From: Bacillota bacterium
GTDB lineage: Bacteria > Bacillota > Clostridia > Christensenellales > UBA3700
Direction: 5' to 3'
Length of the DNA: 33,233 nt
Assembly: GCA_023396095.1 (NCBI GenBank)
Contig: JAEWXG010000004.1
Location: 1-33,233, forward strand
The first letter of the stretch is position 1. Every line of letters starts with the position of its first letter. The translations under genes were made by a program, and so were the position numbers. The notes under the pieces are model-generated. The model saw nothing but the letters and a program-made list of their open reading frames with translations, was not told the origin of the DNA and did no database searches. Below, piece after piece: positions 15,958-25,218 of the stretch.

Positions 15958-17130
15958 ATGGATTACAATAAATTAGCATTAGAAAAACATAAAGAATGGA
16001 AAGGGAAAATTGAAGTTGTTGTAAAAGCTCCATTGGAGACAAGAGATGATTTATCAACAGCATATACTCCAGGAGTTGCGGCACCTTGTTTAGAAATTAG
16101 CAAGGATGTTTCAAAGAGCTATGAATATACAAGGAGAGGTAATTTAGTAGCAGTTGTTACAGACGGAACTGCGGTTCTAGGTTTAGGTGATATCGGACCA
16201 GAAGCTGGGATGCCTGTTATGGAAGGAAAATGTGCATTATTTAAATCATTTGGAGATGTCGATGCTTTTCCGCTATGTGTTAGATCAAAAAGTGTTGATG
16301 ATATAGTAAAAGTTGTTCAATTATTAGCAGGAAGTTTTGGTGGTGTGAATTTAGAAGATATTTCCGCACCAAGATGTTTTGAGATAGAAAGAAGATTGAA
16401 GGAAACTTGCGATATACCAATTTTCCATGATGATCAACATGGAACAGCAATTGTAACATTGGCGGCTTTACAAAATGCATTAAAGATTGTTAAGAAAGAT
16501 ATTCATAAAATAAAGGTTGTAACCTCCGGGGCAGGCGCTGCAGGAATTGCAATAATTAAGTTGTTAATTGCACGTGGACTTAAAAATGTAATTATGTGTG
16601 ATAGACAAGGTGCTATTTATGAAGGAAGAGACAATTTAAATGAAGAAAAGCAAATGATAGCTAAAATAACAAATAAAAACAAAGAGAAGGGAACAATTGG
16701 AGAGGTTTTAAAGGGTGCTGATGTTTTCATTGGTGTCTCTGCGCCTGGTTTAATTACAGAGGATATGGTTAGAGGAATGGCTAAAGATGCAATTTTATTC
16801 CCTATGGCAAATCCAGTTCCTGAAATTATGCCTGATTTGGCAAAAGCAGCGGGAGCAAGAATTATTGGAACAGGAAGAAGTGATTTCCCTAACCAAATTA
16901 ATAATGTTTTAGCTTTTCCTGGTATATTTAGAGGCACATTAGATGTTATGGCTAGCGATATTAATGATGAAATGAAGTTAGCTGCAGCAGATGCAATTTC
17001 AAATTATATTAGTGAAAAAGATTTAAATGAAAGCAATATTATTCCTAGCGCATTAGATAAGAATGTTGCAAAGGCAGTTGCTACAGCAGTTGCAAAAGCA
17101 GCAAGAGAAACTAAAGTAGCAAGAAAGTAA
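15958..17130 (+). CDS. NAD-type malic enzyme (malate to pyruvate + CO2)
   Basis: A 390-aa short bacterial malic enzyme. N-terminal motifs are AYTPGVAAPC and LGDIGPEAGMPVMEGK. The metal and malate site is NLEDISAPRCFEIE followed by PIFHDDQHGTAIV. The NAD-binding Rossmann domain is GAGAAGIAI (~180-190), with VSAPGLIT and PMANPVPEI further on. It performs oxidative decarboxylation of malate to pyruvate, giving NAD(P)H, or the reverse carboxylation. It lies 17 bp after the malate dehydrogenase gene with its own GAGGAAAGG site, and a strong terminator follows. Together the two genes form a complete oxaloacetate-malate-pyruvate shunt. The cofactor choice (NAD or NADP) is not certain from sequence alone. 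Confidence 0.93.
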   Translation: MDYNKLALEKHKEWKGKIEVVVKAPLETRDDLSTAYTPGVAAPCLEISKDVSKSYEYTRRGNLVAVVTDGTAVLGLGDIGPEAGMPVMEGKCALFKSFGDVDAFPLCVRSKSVDDIVKVVQLLAGSFGGVNLEDISAPRCFEIERRLKETCDIPIFHDDQHGTAIVTLAALQNALKIVKKDIHKIKVVTSGAGAAGIAIIKLLIARGLKNVIMCDRQGAIYEGRDNLNEEKQMIAKITNKNKEKGTIGEVLKGADVFIGVSAPGLITEDMVRGMAKDAILFPMANPVPEIMPDLAKAAGARIIGTGRSDFPNQINNVLAFPGIFRGTLDVMASDINDEMKLAAADAISNYISEKDLNESNIIPSALDKNVAKAVATAVAKAARETKVARK

Positions 17131-17147
17131 TTTTGAGATTAATGATA

Positions 17148-17178
17148 AAATAAGTTGGTTCTACCAACTTATTTTTTT
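17148..17178 (+). terminator. Intrinsic terminator after malic enzyme
   Basis: A perfect 12-bp stem (AAATAAGTTGGT, 17148-17159; ACCAACTTATTT, 17163-17174) with a three-base loop and a seven-T run. Confidence 0.9.
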
Positions 17179-17231
17179 GTTTTCAAGATTATTTTTTAGG
17201 TGGTAATGTTTAAAAAGTTGTACATATATAT

Positions 17232-17237
17232 TATAAT
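17232..17237 (+). promoter_or_regulatory. Candidate -10 box of the 17261 gene
   Basis: TATAAT 23 bases before the ATG. The -35 candidate TTTAAA (17209-17214) at 17-base spacing is weak. The ribosome site is TGAGGT near 17250. Confidence 0.45.
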
Positions 17238-17260
17238 AGTCGTAGCAATTGAGGTAATTC

Positions 17261-19120
17261 ATGGTAATTGATAACTTTCAGAAGGATTATAAGTTATATA
17301 AAGATAAGCATTTAGAAAATGCTAATAGTTTATTTGATACGCTTGTTGTTGAGTCAAAAATTGATATTGAAGAAAATCGAGCAACAGTCAAAAAATATAG
17401 AAATGAAAGTTCATCAAAACAAGAAAATTCCAATAAGAAAAAACTTTTTTCAACATTTTTTACTATTGACTTGTTAGTTTTTATTCTAGCAGTGGCCATA
17501 TTATCTTTTTTGATTTTTAAGAAAACATTACCACTAGCATATATTGCATTAATAGTTGTAATTGGAATTGGTGGGATTTTTGTAGCCATTTTATGTAATA
17601 AAAAGAAAAAATATTATGCTAATATTGAAAATATTCATAAACGTAATATGGATGAATTAAATAAAAAAATGACAGAACAAATGGCGCCTTTAAATAAATT
17701 ATTTGAATCTAATACCGCGTCAAAACTTCTTATGAAGACATTGCCAATTATTAAAATAGATCCATATATTTCCGGACAAAGACAAGAATTAATGCGCAAA
17801 AAATATAAACTAGATGACAGTTATGACAATATTAATGAATCGACTTTGGCGTGTTTGACGGGAGAAGTTAATGGTTCGCCATTTATTGTAGCCAAAAAAC
17901 TAAAGCATTACATGGGACAAAAGAAATATGAAGGATTTAGGACAGTATCGTATACTATTAGAACTTCAAATGGGTATACTACAAGAACAGAAGTTTTAAA
18001 AGCAAGTGTAATGAAACCATTCCCTGAATATTATCAAGATTCTGAATTAATTTATGCAAGTGAGGTAGCGCCTAATTTGTCGTTTGATAGAAAGCCGACT
18101 GGTTTCGTATATACAAATGATGAAAAATTGGAAAAATATTTATTAAAAAACGAGAAAAAACTTGAAAAAAAAGCTGATGAAGCCATAATGAAGAGTAAAA
18201 ATTTTACACTTATGTCCGATAGTGATTTTGAGGTTTTTTATGCAGCACGAAATAGAAGTGATGAACAACAATTTAGACTCCTTTTTTCTGTATATACTAG
18301 AAGACTGATGACAGAATTAGTTATAAATAAGTCTCAAGAAGGATTAGGGGATGCATTTGAATTTAAAAAGAGGAATATGATTAATTTTTTGAAATCCAGC
18401 TTATTAAATTCTATGCAAATTGTTGATATTGCTGAAAATTATATGGGGAATCAGTATGATCAAGTACGTGATAACTTTTTAAAAATACAAGAAAAATACT
18501 TACGTGATGTTTATTGGAATTTATCACCTATTTTAACAATTCAAGAATATCAATTACACAAGCCTAAAGAGTACATTTATAAGGATACTACTAAATCTAA
18601 TTTTGCATTTTGGGAGCACGAGTCTACAGCAAATTTTTATAAGAAGGAAACATTTATGCCATTAGATTGTGCAACAGATATAATTTTAAAAACACAATTG
18701 CTTAATCAAAGTGATAAGTTTGATGAGATAAATGTCACAGCATATGGATATAAAGGAATACCAAGAGTAGATTATGTAAGCAAACGAGCAGGTAATGGGG
18801 GAGTATATGAAGTACCGGTTGAGTGGATAGAATATATTCCTATTCAAAAAGATACGCATTTAGAAATGAAACCAATCGCTTTACCTCAAAATACTGTTTT
18901 GCAGAAATTAAATATTTTAGATGGTGTATCATATTTTAAGAATAATGTTTTATCTACATTAGGAAAAATTAATGAAGTGTCTGGTATAGACAGTGTTAAT
19001 GACGCGCACAAAGAGGATGAAATGTCTTTAGTTGAACGTATTATCAATAAAATTGAAAATAATCTAGACAATGGAGAAGAAATTTGTCTTGATAATTTTG
19101 ATAAAATAGTAGATGATTAA
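17261..19120 (+). CDS. Unknown membrane protein upstream of LemA (619 aa)
   Basis: Not confidently assignable. Two adjacent membrane helices lie at ~65-110 (FTIDLLVFILAVAILSFLIF; LAYIALIVVIGIGGIFVAIL), preceded by a charged, probably coiled cytoplasmic N-terminus. A long soluble part follows, with LTGEVNGSPFIVAKKLKHYMG, FRTVSYTIRTSNGYTTRTEV, LSFDRKPTGFVYT and an aromatic-rich region near SDFEVFYAARNRSDEQQFRLLF. In Clostridia, proteins of this build are often found next to LemA; a relation to the DUF3137-type group is possible. It ends with an acidic tail. Its own promoter-like region precedes it. The LemA gene starts 79 bp after the stop and has its own -10 box, so the pair is linked but not tightly overlapped. 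Likely a membrane or envelope function. Confidence 0.75.
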   Translation: MVIDNFQKDYKLYKDKHLENANSLFDTLVVESKIDIEENRATVKKYRNESSSKQENSNKKKLFSTFFTIDLLVFILAVAILSFLIFKKTLPLAYIALIVVIGIGGIFVAILCNKKKKYYANIENIHKRNMDELNKKMTEQMAPLNKLFESNTASKLLMKTLPIIKIDPYISGQRQELMRKKYKLDDSYDNINESTLACLTGEVNGSPFIVAKKLKHYMGQKKYEGFRTVSYTIRTSNGYTTRTEVLKASVMKPFPEYYQDSELIYASEVAPNLSFDRKPTGFVYTNDEKLEKYLLKNEKKLEKKADEAIMKSKNFTLMSDSDFEVFYAARNRSDEQQFRLLFSVYTRRLMTELVINKSQEGLGDAFEFKKRNMINFLKSSLLNSMQIVDIAENYMGNQYDQVRDNFLKIQEKYLRDVYWNLSPILTIQEYQLHKPKEYIYKDTTKSNFAFWEHESTANFYKKETFMPLDCATDIILKTQLLNQSDKFDEINVTAYGYKGIPRVDYVSKRAGNGGVYEVPVEWIEYIPIQKDTHLEMKPIALPQNTVLQKLNILDGVSYFKNNVLSTLGKINEVSGIDSVNDAHKEDEMSLVERIINKIENNLDNGEEICLDNFDKIVDD

Positions 19121-19171
19121 TATTAATAAGAACTATTGATTGTCTTATTATCTTAAAATGAATATTTAATA

Positions 19172-19177
19172 TATAAT
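19172..19177 (+). promoter_or_regulatory. Candidate -10 box of lemA
   Basis: TATAAT 22 bases before the lemA ATG, with no good -35 partner. The ribosome site GAGGAG follows at ~19188. Confidence 0.45.
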
Positions 19178-19199
19178 AGAATATAGAGAGGAGAAAAAT

Positions 19200-19862
19200 A
19201 TGGCAAATGAACTTGATGAAATAACTGGATCAGTTAACGAAAATGGAAGGGATATTAATGTTATTGAGAAGCAAATACCAGTAACTATTACTTGGAAATC
19301 AACAGCATTTGAAATCTTCTTATGGATTTTTATAATCCCTGGATTGGTATTCTTGTATAAGAAACAAAAAGCTAAAGAGTATTTAGCAAAGTTGCAACAA
19401 AAAATACAAGCTGCAGCATCTACGATAGATAATTATTTGGAACAAAGAGTTGTTGTTTTAGAAAATGTTGTAGGGTTAGTAGAGAAATCAACTACATTAG
19501 ACAAAGAGACATTTTCTAATATTGCAGCTTTAAGAAGTGGAAATAAGGCTGATGATACTAATAGAAACGAATTGCAAAACAATGTTGATAGTGCGTTTAG
19601 ATCAGTATATGTTGCTGTTGAAAGATATCCAGAATTGAAATCTCAACACATTATTGCAGACGCAATGCAACAAAACTCATCATTACAAAAGGAAATTACA
19701 GCAGCAAGAGAAGAATATAATGATGTAATTTATAGATGGAATGCAGCAATTCAAGTATGGCCAACAAAGAGAATAGTTGCAGCAAAAGCTGGATATACAA
19801 CAAGAATTCCATTTAGCGCATCTAAAGAAATGAAAGAAAATGCAAGAAAGAAATTTTTCTAG
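19200..19862 (+). CDS. lemA: LemA family membrane protein
   Basis: 220 aa. A short N-terminus, one membrane helix (FEIFLWIFIIPGLVFLY, ~38-55) and then the long helical LemA domain. Typical family signatures are LQQKIQAAASTIDNYLEQRVVVLENVVG, VYVAVERYPELKSQ, LQKEITAAREEYNDVIYRWNAAIQVWPT and an FxA/S segment near the C-terminus (IPFSASKEM). LemA proteins sit in the cytoplasmic membrane with their helical bundle on one face; their molecular role is not established. The strong GAGGAG ribosome site supports this start. The neighbouring 619-aa membrane protein is a probable partner. Confidence 0.9.
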   Translation: MANELDEITGSVNENGRDINVIEKQIPVTITWKSTAFEIFLWIFIIPGLVFLYKKQKAKEYLAKLQQKIQAAASTIDNYLEQRVVVLENVVGLVEKSTTLDKETFSNIAALRSGNKADDTNRNELQNNVDSAFRSVYVAVERYPELKSQHIIADAMQQNSSLQKEITAAREEYNDVIYRWNAAIQVWPTKRIVAAKAGYTTRIPFSASKEMKENARKKFF

Positions 19863-19914
19863 TTTTTATTTAGATAAAAGTTGCGCCAGTATAGAAAATA
19901 ACTATTAAATTTAG

Positions 19915-22461
19915 ATGAAGAAAAAGAAAAAAAATTGTATCTCCCCGGTAGATGCTGTGCGTTTTGAACCGGATGTTAATATTGGCTTATTAGAAGAACA
20001 AGTAATAGACAGAAAAAATCAAGGCCTAATTAATAGAGATGTAAACATTAAAAACAAAAGTTATTTAAAAATAATAACGAGTAATTTGTTTACATTATTT
20101 AATGGAATAAATATTTTTTTAGCAGTAATATTATTTTTAGTAGGTTCATATAAAAATGCTCTTTTTATGGGGGTTGTTATTATTAATCTACTTATTGCTA
20201 TTGTTCAAGAAATTAGAGCGAAACAAACCATTGATAAATTAACCTTAATTGCAGAAACGAAAGCTAAGGTTGTTAGAAATGCACAAATAATAGAAGTGCC
20301 TATTCACGAATTAGTTTTAGATGACATTATAATTTTAGAGACAGGTAATCAAATTCCTTCGGATTGCATAGTAATAGACGGGGTTTGTGAATGTAATGAG
20401 TCTTTATTAACAGGGGAGTCGGATGCAATTACTAAAACGGTTGGGCAAGAATTATTTTCTGGCAGTTTTATAGTTAGTGGCAAATGTTATGCTAGAGTTA
20501 ACAAGATAGCAGAACAAAACTATGTATATTCTATTTTAAAAGGCGCAAAGTATATTAAACAAACTAAATCAGATATTATGATTTCATTAGCAAAAATCAT
20601 GAGATTCGTAACAGTTATAATCATTCCTATTGGGATATTTTTCTATTTATCACAGCATTTTATACAACATTTGCCTGTTAAAGATAACGTTGAAAAAACG
20701 GTTGCTTCATTAATTGGGATGATTCCAGAAGGGTTGATGTTACTAGCTAGTAGTATTTTTGCGGTTTCAGTAGTTAGACTTTCAAAACATAATGTTATGG
20801 TACAAGATATTTATTGCACGGAAACATTGGCAAGAGTTGATACTTTGTGCCTTGACAAAACCGGGACAATTACAGAGGGGAACATGGAGTTTTCGGAAAT
20901 TGTTTTACTAGGTAGAATGTTTTCACAAAAAGAAATAGAAGCAATTTTATCCGATTTGTCAAAGGTGTTGCAAGATGACAATCCTACAATAAATGCAATT
21001 CGTGAACATTTTAAACATTGTCAGCAAGAGAGACAAGCTGAAGAAGTTGTTCCATTTTCATCAAAGAAAAAATGGTCTGGGGCAAGATTATCAGATGGTA
21101 TTACTTACGTGATAGGCGCTGCTGAATTTATTATGCCTAGTATAGATCCTATTTTAAGAGAAAAAATTGAGAAATTATCTCGTGGAAATAGAGTTATTGC
21201 TTTAGCAAAATCAGAAAAACCATTTGGTCTAGATGGCAAATTACCTTCAGGGCTAAAAATGATAGCTTTAGTGGCAATAAGAGACAAGATAAGAAATGAG
21301 GCACCACAAACGTTAGAATATTTTGCTGAACAAGGAGTAGATATTAAAATTATATCTGGTGATAATGTCATAACTGTTTCTGAAATAGCGAAGAGAGCTG
21401 GTGTAAAAAATTATGATAAATATATTGATTTATCAACTCTTTATACTGACAAAGAAGTAGAAGAAGCTGCATTAAAATATACAGTTTTTGGAAGAGTGAC
21501 CCCTGATCAAAAGAAAATTTTAGTGAAAGCGTTAAAAGCGGCCGGCAGAATAGTCGCAATGACGGGTGATGGTGTAAATGATGTCTTGGCGTTAAAAGAG
21601 GCGGATTGTTCTGTTGCGATGGCTTCAGGGGCTGAAGCTGCTAAAAATGTATCTCAATTAGTTTTACTAGATTCAAATTTTGCCTCAATGCCACACGTTG
21701 TTGTTGAAGGAAGACGTGCAATAAATAATTTACAGTTATCTGGTTCTTTATTTTTGGTAAAAACAATTTATTCAATGTTATTAACTTTTATATTATTGAT
21801 TTGGAGAAAACCATATCCAGTAGTATCTATTCAATTGACCTTAATTAGCGCTTTGGCTGTAGGTATTCCTGCATTCTTCTTAGCTTTAGAGCCTAATAAA
21901 AATAGGGTTCAAGGACGGTTTATTAGTAACATTTTGAGAAAAGCGGCACCAGGAGGGCTGGCTATAGTTGTAACAGTTTGTTCATTAATATTTTTAATGG
22001 GATACTTAGGTAATAAACTTGCTATTGTTTCAGATCCAGAAAATCCTCTATATATGTTGAAATTAATAGATGGCAATACAGTTATATTTGATAAAATCAT
22101 GCTTGGTAAATATTTAGGTACAATTGCATTATTGGCGATATCAATCATACAATTTTTAGTTTTAATTGATATATCAAGGAAGTTCAATTTGCGTAGAATT
22201 ATTATTTTGTCATTAATGATTTTTGCATATGTTATTGCATTTTTCTCATTTAGAAATATTAGTATAAATAACATTCCACGCAATGTATTTGAAGTTTATG
22301 ATCTAAATTCACATGATTTAATTCTTGTCTTATCAATAGTGATATTTGTTGCATTTACAACATTTTATATATTTAGAGACATTATCAATAAGATGATTAG
22401 CAGAAATATACTAAACGATGATAATTTTCAAAAATTTAAAAAGATGTTAGAAGAAGAATAA
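19915..22461 (+). CDS. P-type cation ATPase, probably Ca2+-type (CtpE-like)
   Basis: 848 aa with the complete P-type ATPase set: actuator LTGES (~167), phosphorylation site CLDKTGTIT (~315), VAMTGDGVND hinge (~550) and about ten membrane helices. The membrane motif IGMIPEGLMLLASS before the phosphorylation domain (PEGL) belongs to P2-like Ca2+/cation pumps rather than the heavy-metal CPx type. The N-terminus (GLINRDVNIKNKSYLKIITSNLFTLFNG) fits the CtpE-like group, for which Ca2+ transport has been proposed. There are no heavy-metal domains. No clear Shine-Dalgarno precedes the ATG, 53 bases after lemA, so translation may be modest. It faces copA convergently with only 13 bp between them. The exact ion is inference. 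Confidence 0.85.
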   Translation: MKKKKKNCISPVDAVRFEPDVNIGLLEEQVIDRKNQGLINRDVNIKNKSYLKIITSNLFTLFNGINIFLAVILFLVGSYKNALFMGVVIINLLIAIVQEIRAKQTIDKLTLIAETKAKVVRNAQIIEVPIHELVLDDIIILETGNQIPSDCIVIDGVCECNESLLTGESDAITKTVGQELFSGSFIVSGKCYARVNKIAEQNYVYSILKGAKYIKQTKSDIMISLAKIMRFVTVIIIPIGIFFYLSQHFIQHLPVKDNVEKTVASLIGMIPEGLMLLASSIFAVSVVRLSKHNVMVQDIYCTETLARVDTLCLDKTGTITEGNMEFSEIVLLGRMFSQKEIEAILSDLSKVLQDDNPTINAIREHFKHCQQERQAEEVVPFSSKKKWSGARLSDGITYVIGAAEFIMPSIDPILREKIEKLSRGNRVIALAKSEKPFGLDGKLPSGLKMIALVAIRDKIRNEAPQTLEYFAEQGVDIKIISGDNVITVSEIAKRAGVKNYDKYIDLSTLYTDKEVEEAALKYTVFGRVTPDQKKILVKALKAAGRIVAMTGDGVNDVLALKEADCSVAMASGAEAAKNVSQLVLLDSNFASMPHVVVEGRRAINNLQLSGSLFLVKTIYSMLLTFILLIWRKPYPVVSIQLTLISALAVGIPAFFLALEPNKNRVQGRFISNILRKAAPGGLAIVVTVCSLIFLMGYLGNKLAIVSDPENPLYMLKLIDGNTVIFDKIMLGKYLGTIALLAISIIQFLVLIDISRKFNLRRIIILSLMIFAYVIAFFSFRNISINNIPRNVFEVYDLNSHDLILVLSIVIFVAFTTFYIFRDIINKMISRNILNDDNFQKFKKMLEEE

Positions 22462-22476
22462 AAAGTAATTACTTTT
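22461..22476. terminator. Weak palindromic terminator candidate between convergent ATPase genes
   Basis: AAAAGTAATTACTTTT is a perfect 16-bp palindrome with A- and T-runs. It touches the last base of the cation ATPase gene and the stop of copA. The stem is only about 6 bp with an AATT loop, so function is uncertain. Confidence 0.3.
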
Positions 22477-24964
22477 AATTAATCTCTATTACAGTATACC
22501 CAATAGTGGAAATGGCATCTTTAAATAGTGCGGTATCGATGTTGTCGTGAGTAATAGTTGCTGTTTGATTGTCTAAAGTTACTTGTACATTTTGAACCCC
22601 TTTAATTTTCATTAAAGCATTTTGTACATTTTGAACACAATGATTGCACATTAAACCTTCCATTTTAATAGTTGTAGTTTTCATACTTGTTGTTTCCTTT
22701 GTATTGTTAATTTTATATTGTTTTGATTTTATCATTTTTATAGAGTTAATTCTTAATGAGTTTGTAACAACTGATACAGAACTAATGCTCATAGCGAGTG
22801 AGGCAATCATAGGAGATAACGATATTTCTGTTAGAGGGAAAAACACTCCGGCAGCAATAGGGATGGCAATAACATTATAAAGGAAAGCCCAGAATAAGTT
22901 TCCCTTTATTATTGAAATGGTTTTTTTACTTAAATCAATTGTATTAACGATATCCATTAATGAGTTTTTGACAAGGACAATATCACCGGTTTCAATTGCA
23001 ATATCACTACCAGAGCCTAATGCAATACCAACGTTTGCTTGTGTTAAGGCTGGGGCATCGTTGATTCCATCGCCTATCATAACGACTTTAGTGCCATGAT
23101 CCATCAGATTTTTAATGTGTTGAGCCTTTTCTTGTGGTTTTACATTATAAATTACATCATCTGCATTTACTTGATTTTTAACAGAAATTGCAGTTTCCTT
23201 ATTGTCACCTGTCAATATAATTACTTTTTTATTTTTTGATTTTAAAAGTTCAATAGCATCTTTACTTTCTTCTTTGATTTTATCTTTCAAGACAACGTAA
23301 CCTAATAAATTTTTATTGTCGCAAAGATAAATAGATGTGCTATCTAAAATGTTTTTATTTTCAATATCATCAATTTTTATATTTAGACTCGTTAATAAAT
23401 CAAGATTTCCAGCATAATAAGTTTTTTGATTGATGTTACCTTTTACGCCATTTCCAGGAAGTGCAAAGAAGTTTGAAACAGGTAATTTTTCTAAAACTTT
23501 ATCTTCTAAATAATTAACAATAGCTTTACCAATAGGGTGCTCTGAATTATTTTCAATTGCGAATAAAAGATTATTAAAATCATTTTCATCAATATAGGAA
23601 GTGATTTGTGTAACATCTAAGATTCCATATGTAATCGTTCCTGTTTTGTCTAGGACAACCGTGTTACATAAATTTAATTCTTCTAATGAGTCCGGCGATT
23701 TAATTAATATACCATTTTTAGCACCTTTTCCAGTTGCGACCATAATTGCAATAGGAGTAGCAAGTCCCAAAGCACAAGGGCACGAGATAACTAAAACACT
23801 AATAGCAAAGTTAAAAGATTTGTCAAAATTCCTTGTAGAGCTTACCCAAACAATAAAAACAATCAAAGAAAGAACAATAATTGTTGGGACAAAATACAAA
23901 CTTATTTTATCTGCTAGCTTTGAAATATTAGCTTTTTTAGAAGATGTGTTTTCAATTAATTCAATAATTTGATCAAGAGAGGTATTATTTCCATTAGCGG
24001 TTGCTCGTATTGTTAATACCCCATAAGTATTAGTTGTTGCTGTTAATACTTTGTCACCTTTAATTTTATCTACCGGAATGCTTTCGCCACTTATTGATGA
24101 TTCATTTACAGAAGAAATACCATCAATAACGATACCGTCAGTTGGGATATTTTCTCCTGGCTTAACAATCAAAATATCGCCTATTTTTATGTCTACACTG
24201 TTAATTATCTTTTCATTACCATTAATAAGAAGTCGTGCTGATTTTGGTTTTAATTTCATTAATAAAGTAATAGCATTTGTAGTTTTTAACTTTGATTTTT
24301 CTTCAAAATATTTACCAAGGGATACTAAAGTTAAAATCATACCGGCAGATTCAAAATATAAATTATGTGCTAAAGCGCCAGTAGTTGATATTGTTAGACG
24401 GAGTATTACATATATACCGTAAAATATTGCAGCAGATGAGCCGAAAGCAATTAAAGAGTTCATATTTGGAACTTTTTTAAAGAATGCCTTGTAGCCATCT
24501 TTAAAAATGTTTTGGAATATAACAACAAAAGGGAAAGAAAAGAGTAGTTGTAAAATGGACAATGTTAAATGCAGGTCGCTTAATTGTTTTGGCATAATAT
24601 GTAACATATGACCCATAGAAAAGTACATTAATGGGATAAGAAAAATAAAAGCTGCAATTAGTTGTTTTTTCTTTGTGGCAACTATATTTTGTTGATTCCT
24701 TGTATAATTTTTGATTGATAAATTTTCATTATTGGTTTGCTTAATATTTGGATCATCGTATGTACAGCCATACCCGATGGAAGTGACAGAATTAATAACT
24801 TCGTTGATATTTATTTCATCTTCACTTTCTATGACCAATTGATTGGTCATAAGTGATACTGTTACAACGACAGATTTATTTTTTAATAAATCTTTTACTA
24901 TATTCTCTATGTTGGCAGAGCAAGCAGTGCAGGACATATTTGTTATATTAAACTTATATTTCAT
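22475..24964 (-). CDS. copA: Cu+ P1B-type ATPase CopA with a C-terminal CopZ-like domain
   Basis: 829 aa. The N-terminal heavy-metal domain (1-68) has CTAC (C12, C15). The pump follows with membrane helices, SGES actuator, the Cu+-selective CPC motif (SCPCALGLATP, ~394), DKTGTIT (~437), HPIG, GDGINDAPAL, YNVIAIP and MASLAMSISSVSV. These define a Cu+/Ag+ exporter. Unusually, a second complete heavy-metal domain is fused at the C-terminus (761-829), with MCNHC (C773, C776). It begins with Met761 preceded by an AAAGGA sequence, so it may also be made as a free copper chaperone. Most CopA proteins carry such domains only at the N-terminus. The promoter is at 24988-25016 with an overlapping 12-bp palindrome. 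The Shine-Dalgarno AGGAG is 12 bases from the ATG. Confidence 0.95.
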   Translation of the reverse strand: MKYKFNITNMSCTACSANIENIVKDLLKNKSVVVTVSLMTNQLVIESEDEININEVINSVTSIGYGCTYDDPNIKQTNNENLSIKNYTRNQQNIVATKKKQLIAAFIFLIPLMYFSMGHMLHIMPKQLSDLHLTLSILQLLFSFPFVVIFQNIFKDGYKAFFKKVPNMNSLIAFGSSAAIFYGIYVILRLTISTTGALAHNLYFESAGMILTLVSLGKYFEEKSKLKTTNAITLLMKLKPKSARLLINGNEKIINSVDIKIGDILIVKPGENIPTDGIVIDGISSVNESSISGESIPVDKIKGDKVLTATTNTYGVLTIRATANGNNTSLDQIIELIENTSSKKANISKLADKISLYFVPTIIVLSLIVFIVWVSSTRNFDKSFNFAISVLVISCPCALGLATPIAIMVATGKGAKNGILIKSPDSLEELNLCNTVVLDKTGTITYGILDVTQITSYIDENDFNNLLFAIENNSEHPIGKAIVNYLEDKVLEKLPVSNFFALPGNGVKGNINQKTYYAGNLDLLTSLNIKIDDIENKNILDSTSIYLCDNKNLLGYVVLKDKIKEESKDAIELLKSKNKKVIILTGDNKETAISVKNQVNADDVIYNVKPQEKAQHIKNLMDHGTKVVMIGDGINDAPALTQANVGIALGSGSDIAIETGDIVLVKNSLMDIVNTIDLSKKTISIIKGNLFWAFLYNVIAIPIAAGVFFPLTEISLSPMIASLAMSISSVSVVTNSLRINSIKMIKSKQYKINNTKETTSMKTTTIKMEGLMCNHCVQNVQNALMKIKGVQNVQVTLDNQTATITHDNIDTALFKDAISTIGYTVIEIN
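22695..22700 (-). promoter_or_regulatory. Possible internal ribosome site for a free CopZ domain within copA
   Basis: On the minus strand AAAGGA lies 10 bases before the in-frame ATG of codon 761 (22684-22682). From there the reading frame encodes a self-contained 69-aa CopZ-like protein that ends at the copA stop. Confidence 0.4.
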
Positions 24965-24987
24965 AATTAGTAATTACTCCTAAAAAC

Positions 24988-25021
24988 ATTCTAACATAAA
25001 TTAAAAATATATCTATAGATA
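24988..25021 (-). promoter_or_regulatory. copA promoter with overlapping palindromic operator candidate
   Basis: The minus strand shows an extended -10, TGTTAGAAT (24996-24988). At 17-base spacing the -35 position (25016-25011) falls inside the perfect palindrome TATCTATAGATA (25010-25021). A repressor bound there would block the polymerase. It does not match the CopY box (TACAnnTGTA), so the regulator is unknown. Confidence 0.45.
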
Positions 25022-25145
25022 AAAAATTCGTGTATTTTAGAATATTGCCGTATTTAAAAATGTATTAGCAAAAAAGTAGTTAGTGACCATTAGTTAAAAG
25101 TTTTTAAAAGTAGTACGATAAGATACTAATTTCATGATTTTTATA

Positions 25146-25174
25146 TTGACATTCAATGAAATAAGTATTAATCT
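25146..25174 (+). promoter_or_regulatory. Promoter of the DUF3793-flavodoxin operon
   Basis: A perfect TTGACA (25146-25151), a 17-base spacer and TAATCT (25169-25174). Confidence 0.55.
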
Positions 25175-25187
25175 TATCCATGAAATG

Positions 25188-25201
25188 TTAAGCATGCTTA
25201 A
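25188..25201 (+). promoter_or_regulatory. 14-bp perfect palindrome just after the predicted start of transcription
   Basis: TTAAGCATGCTTAA reads the same on both strands and sits between the promoter and the DUF3793 start codon, a typical operator position. The regulator is unknown. Confidence 0.45.
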
Positions 25202-25218
25202 TATTTTTGAGTAGAAGT

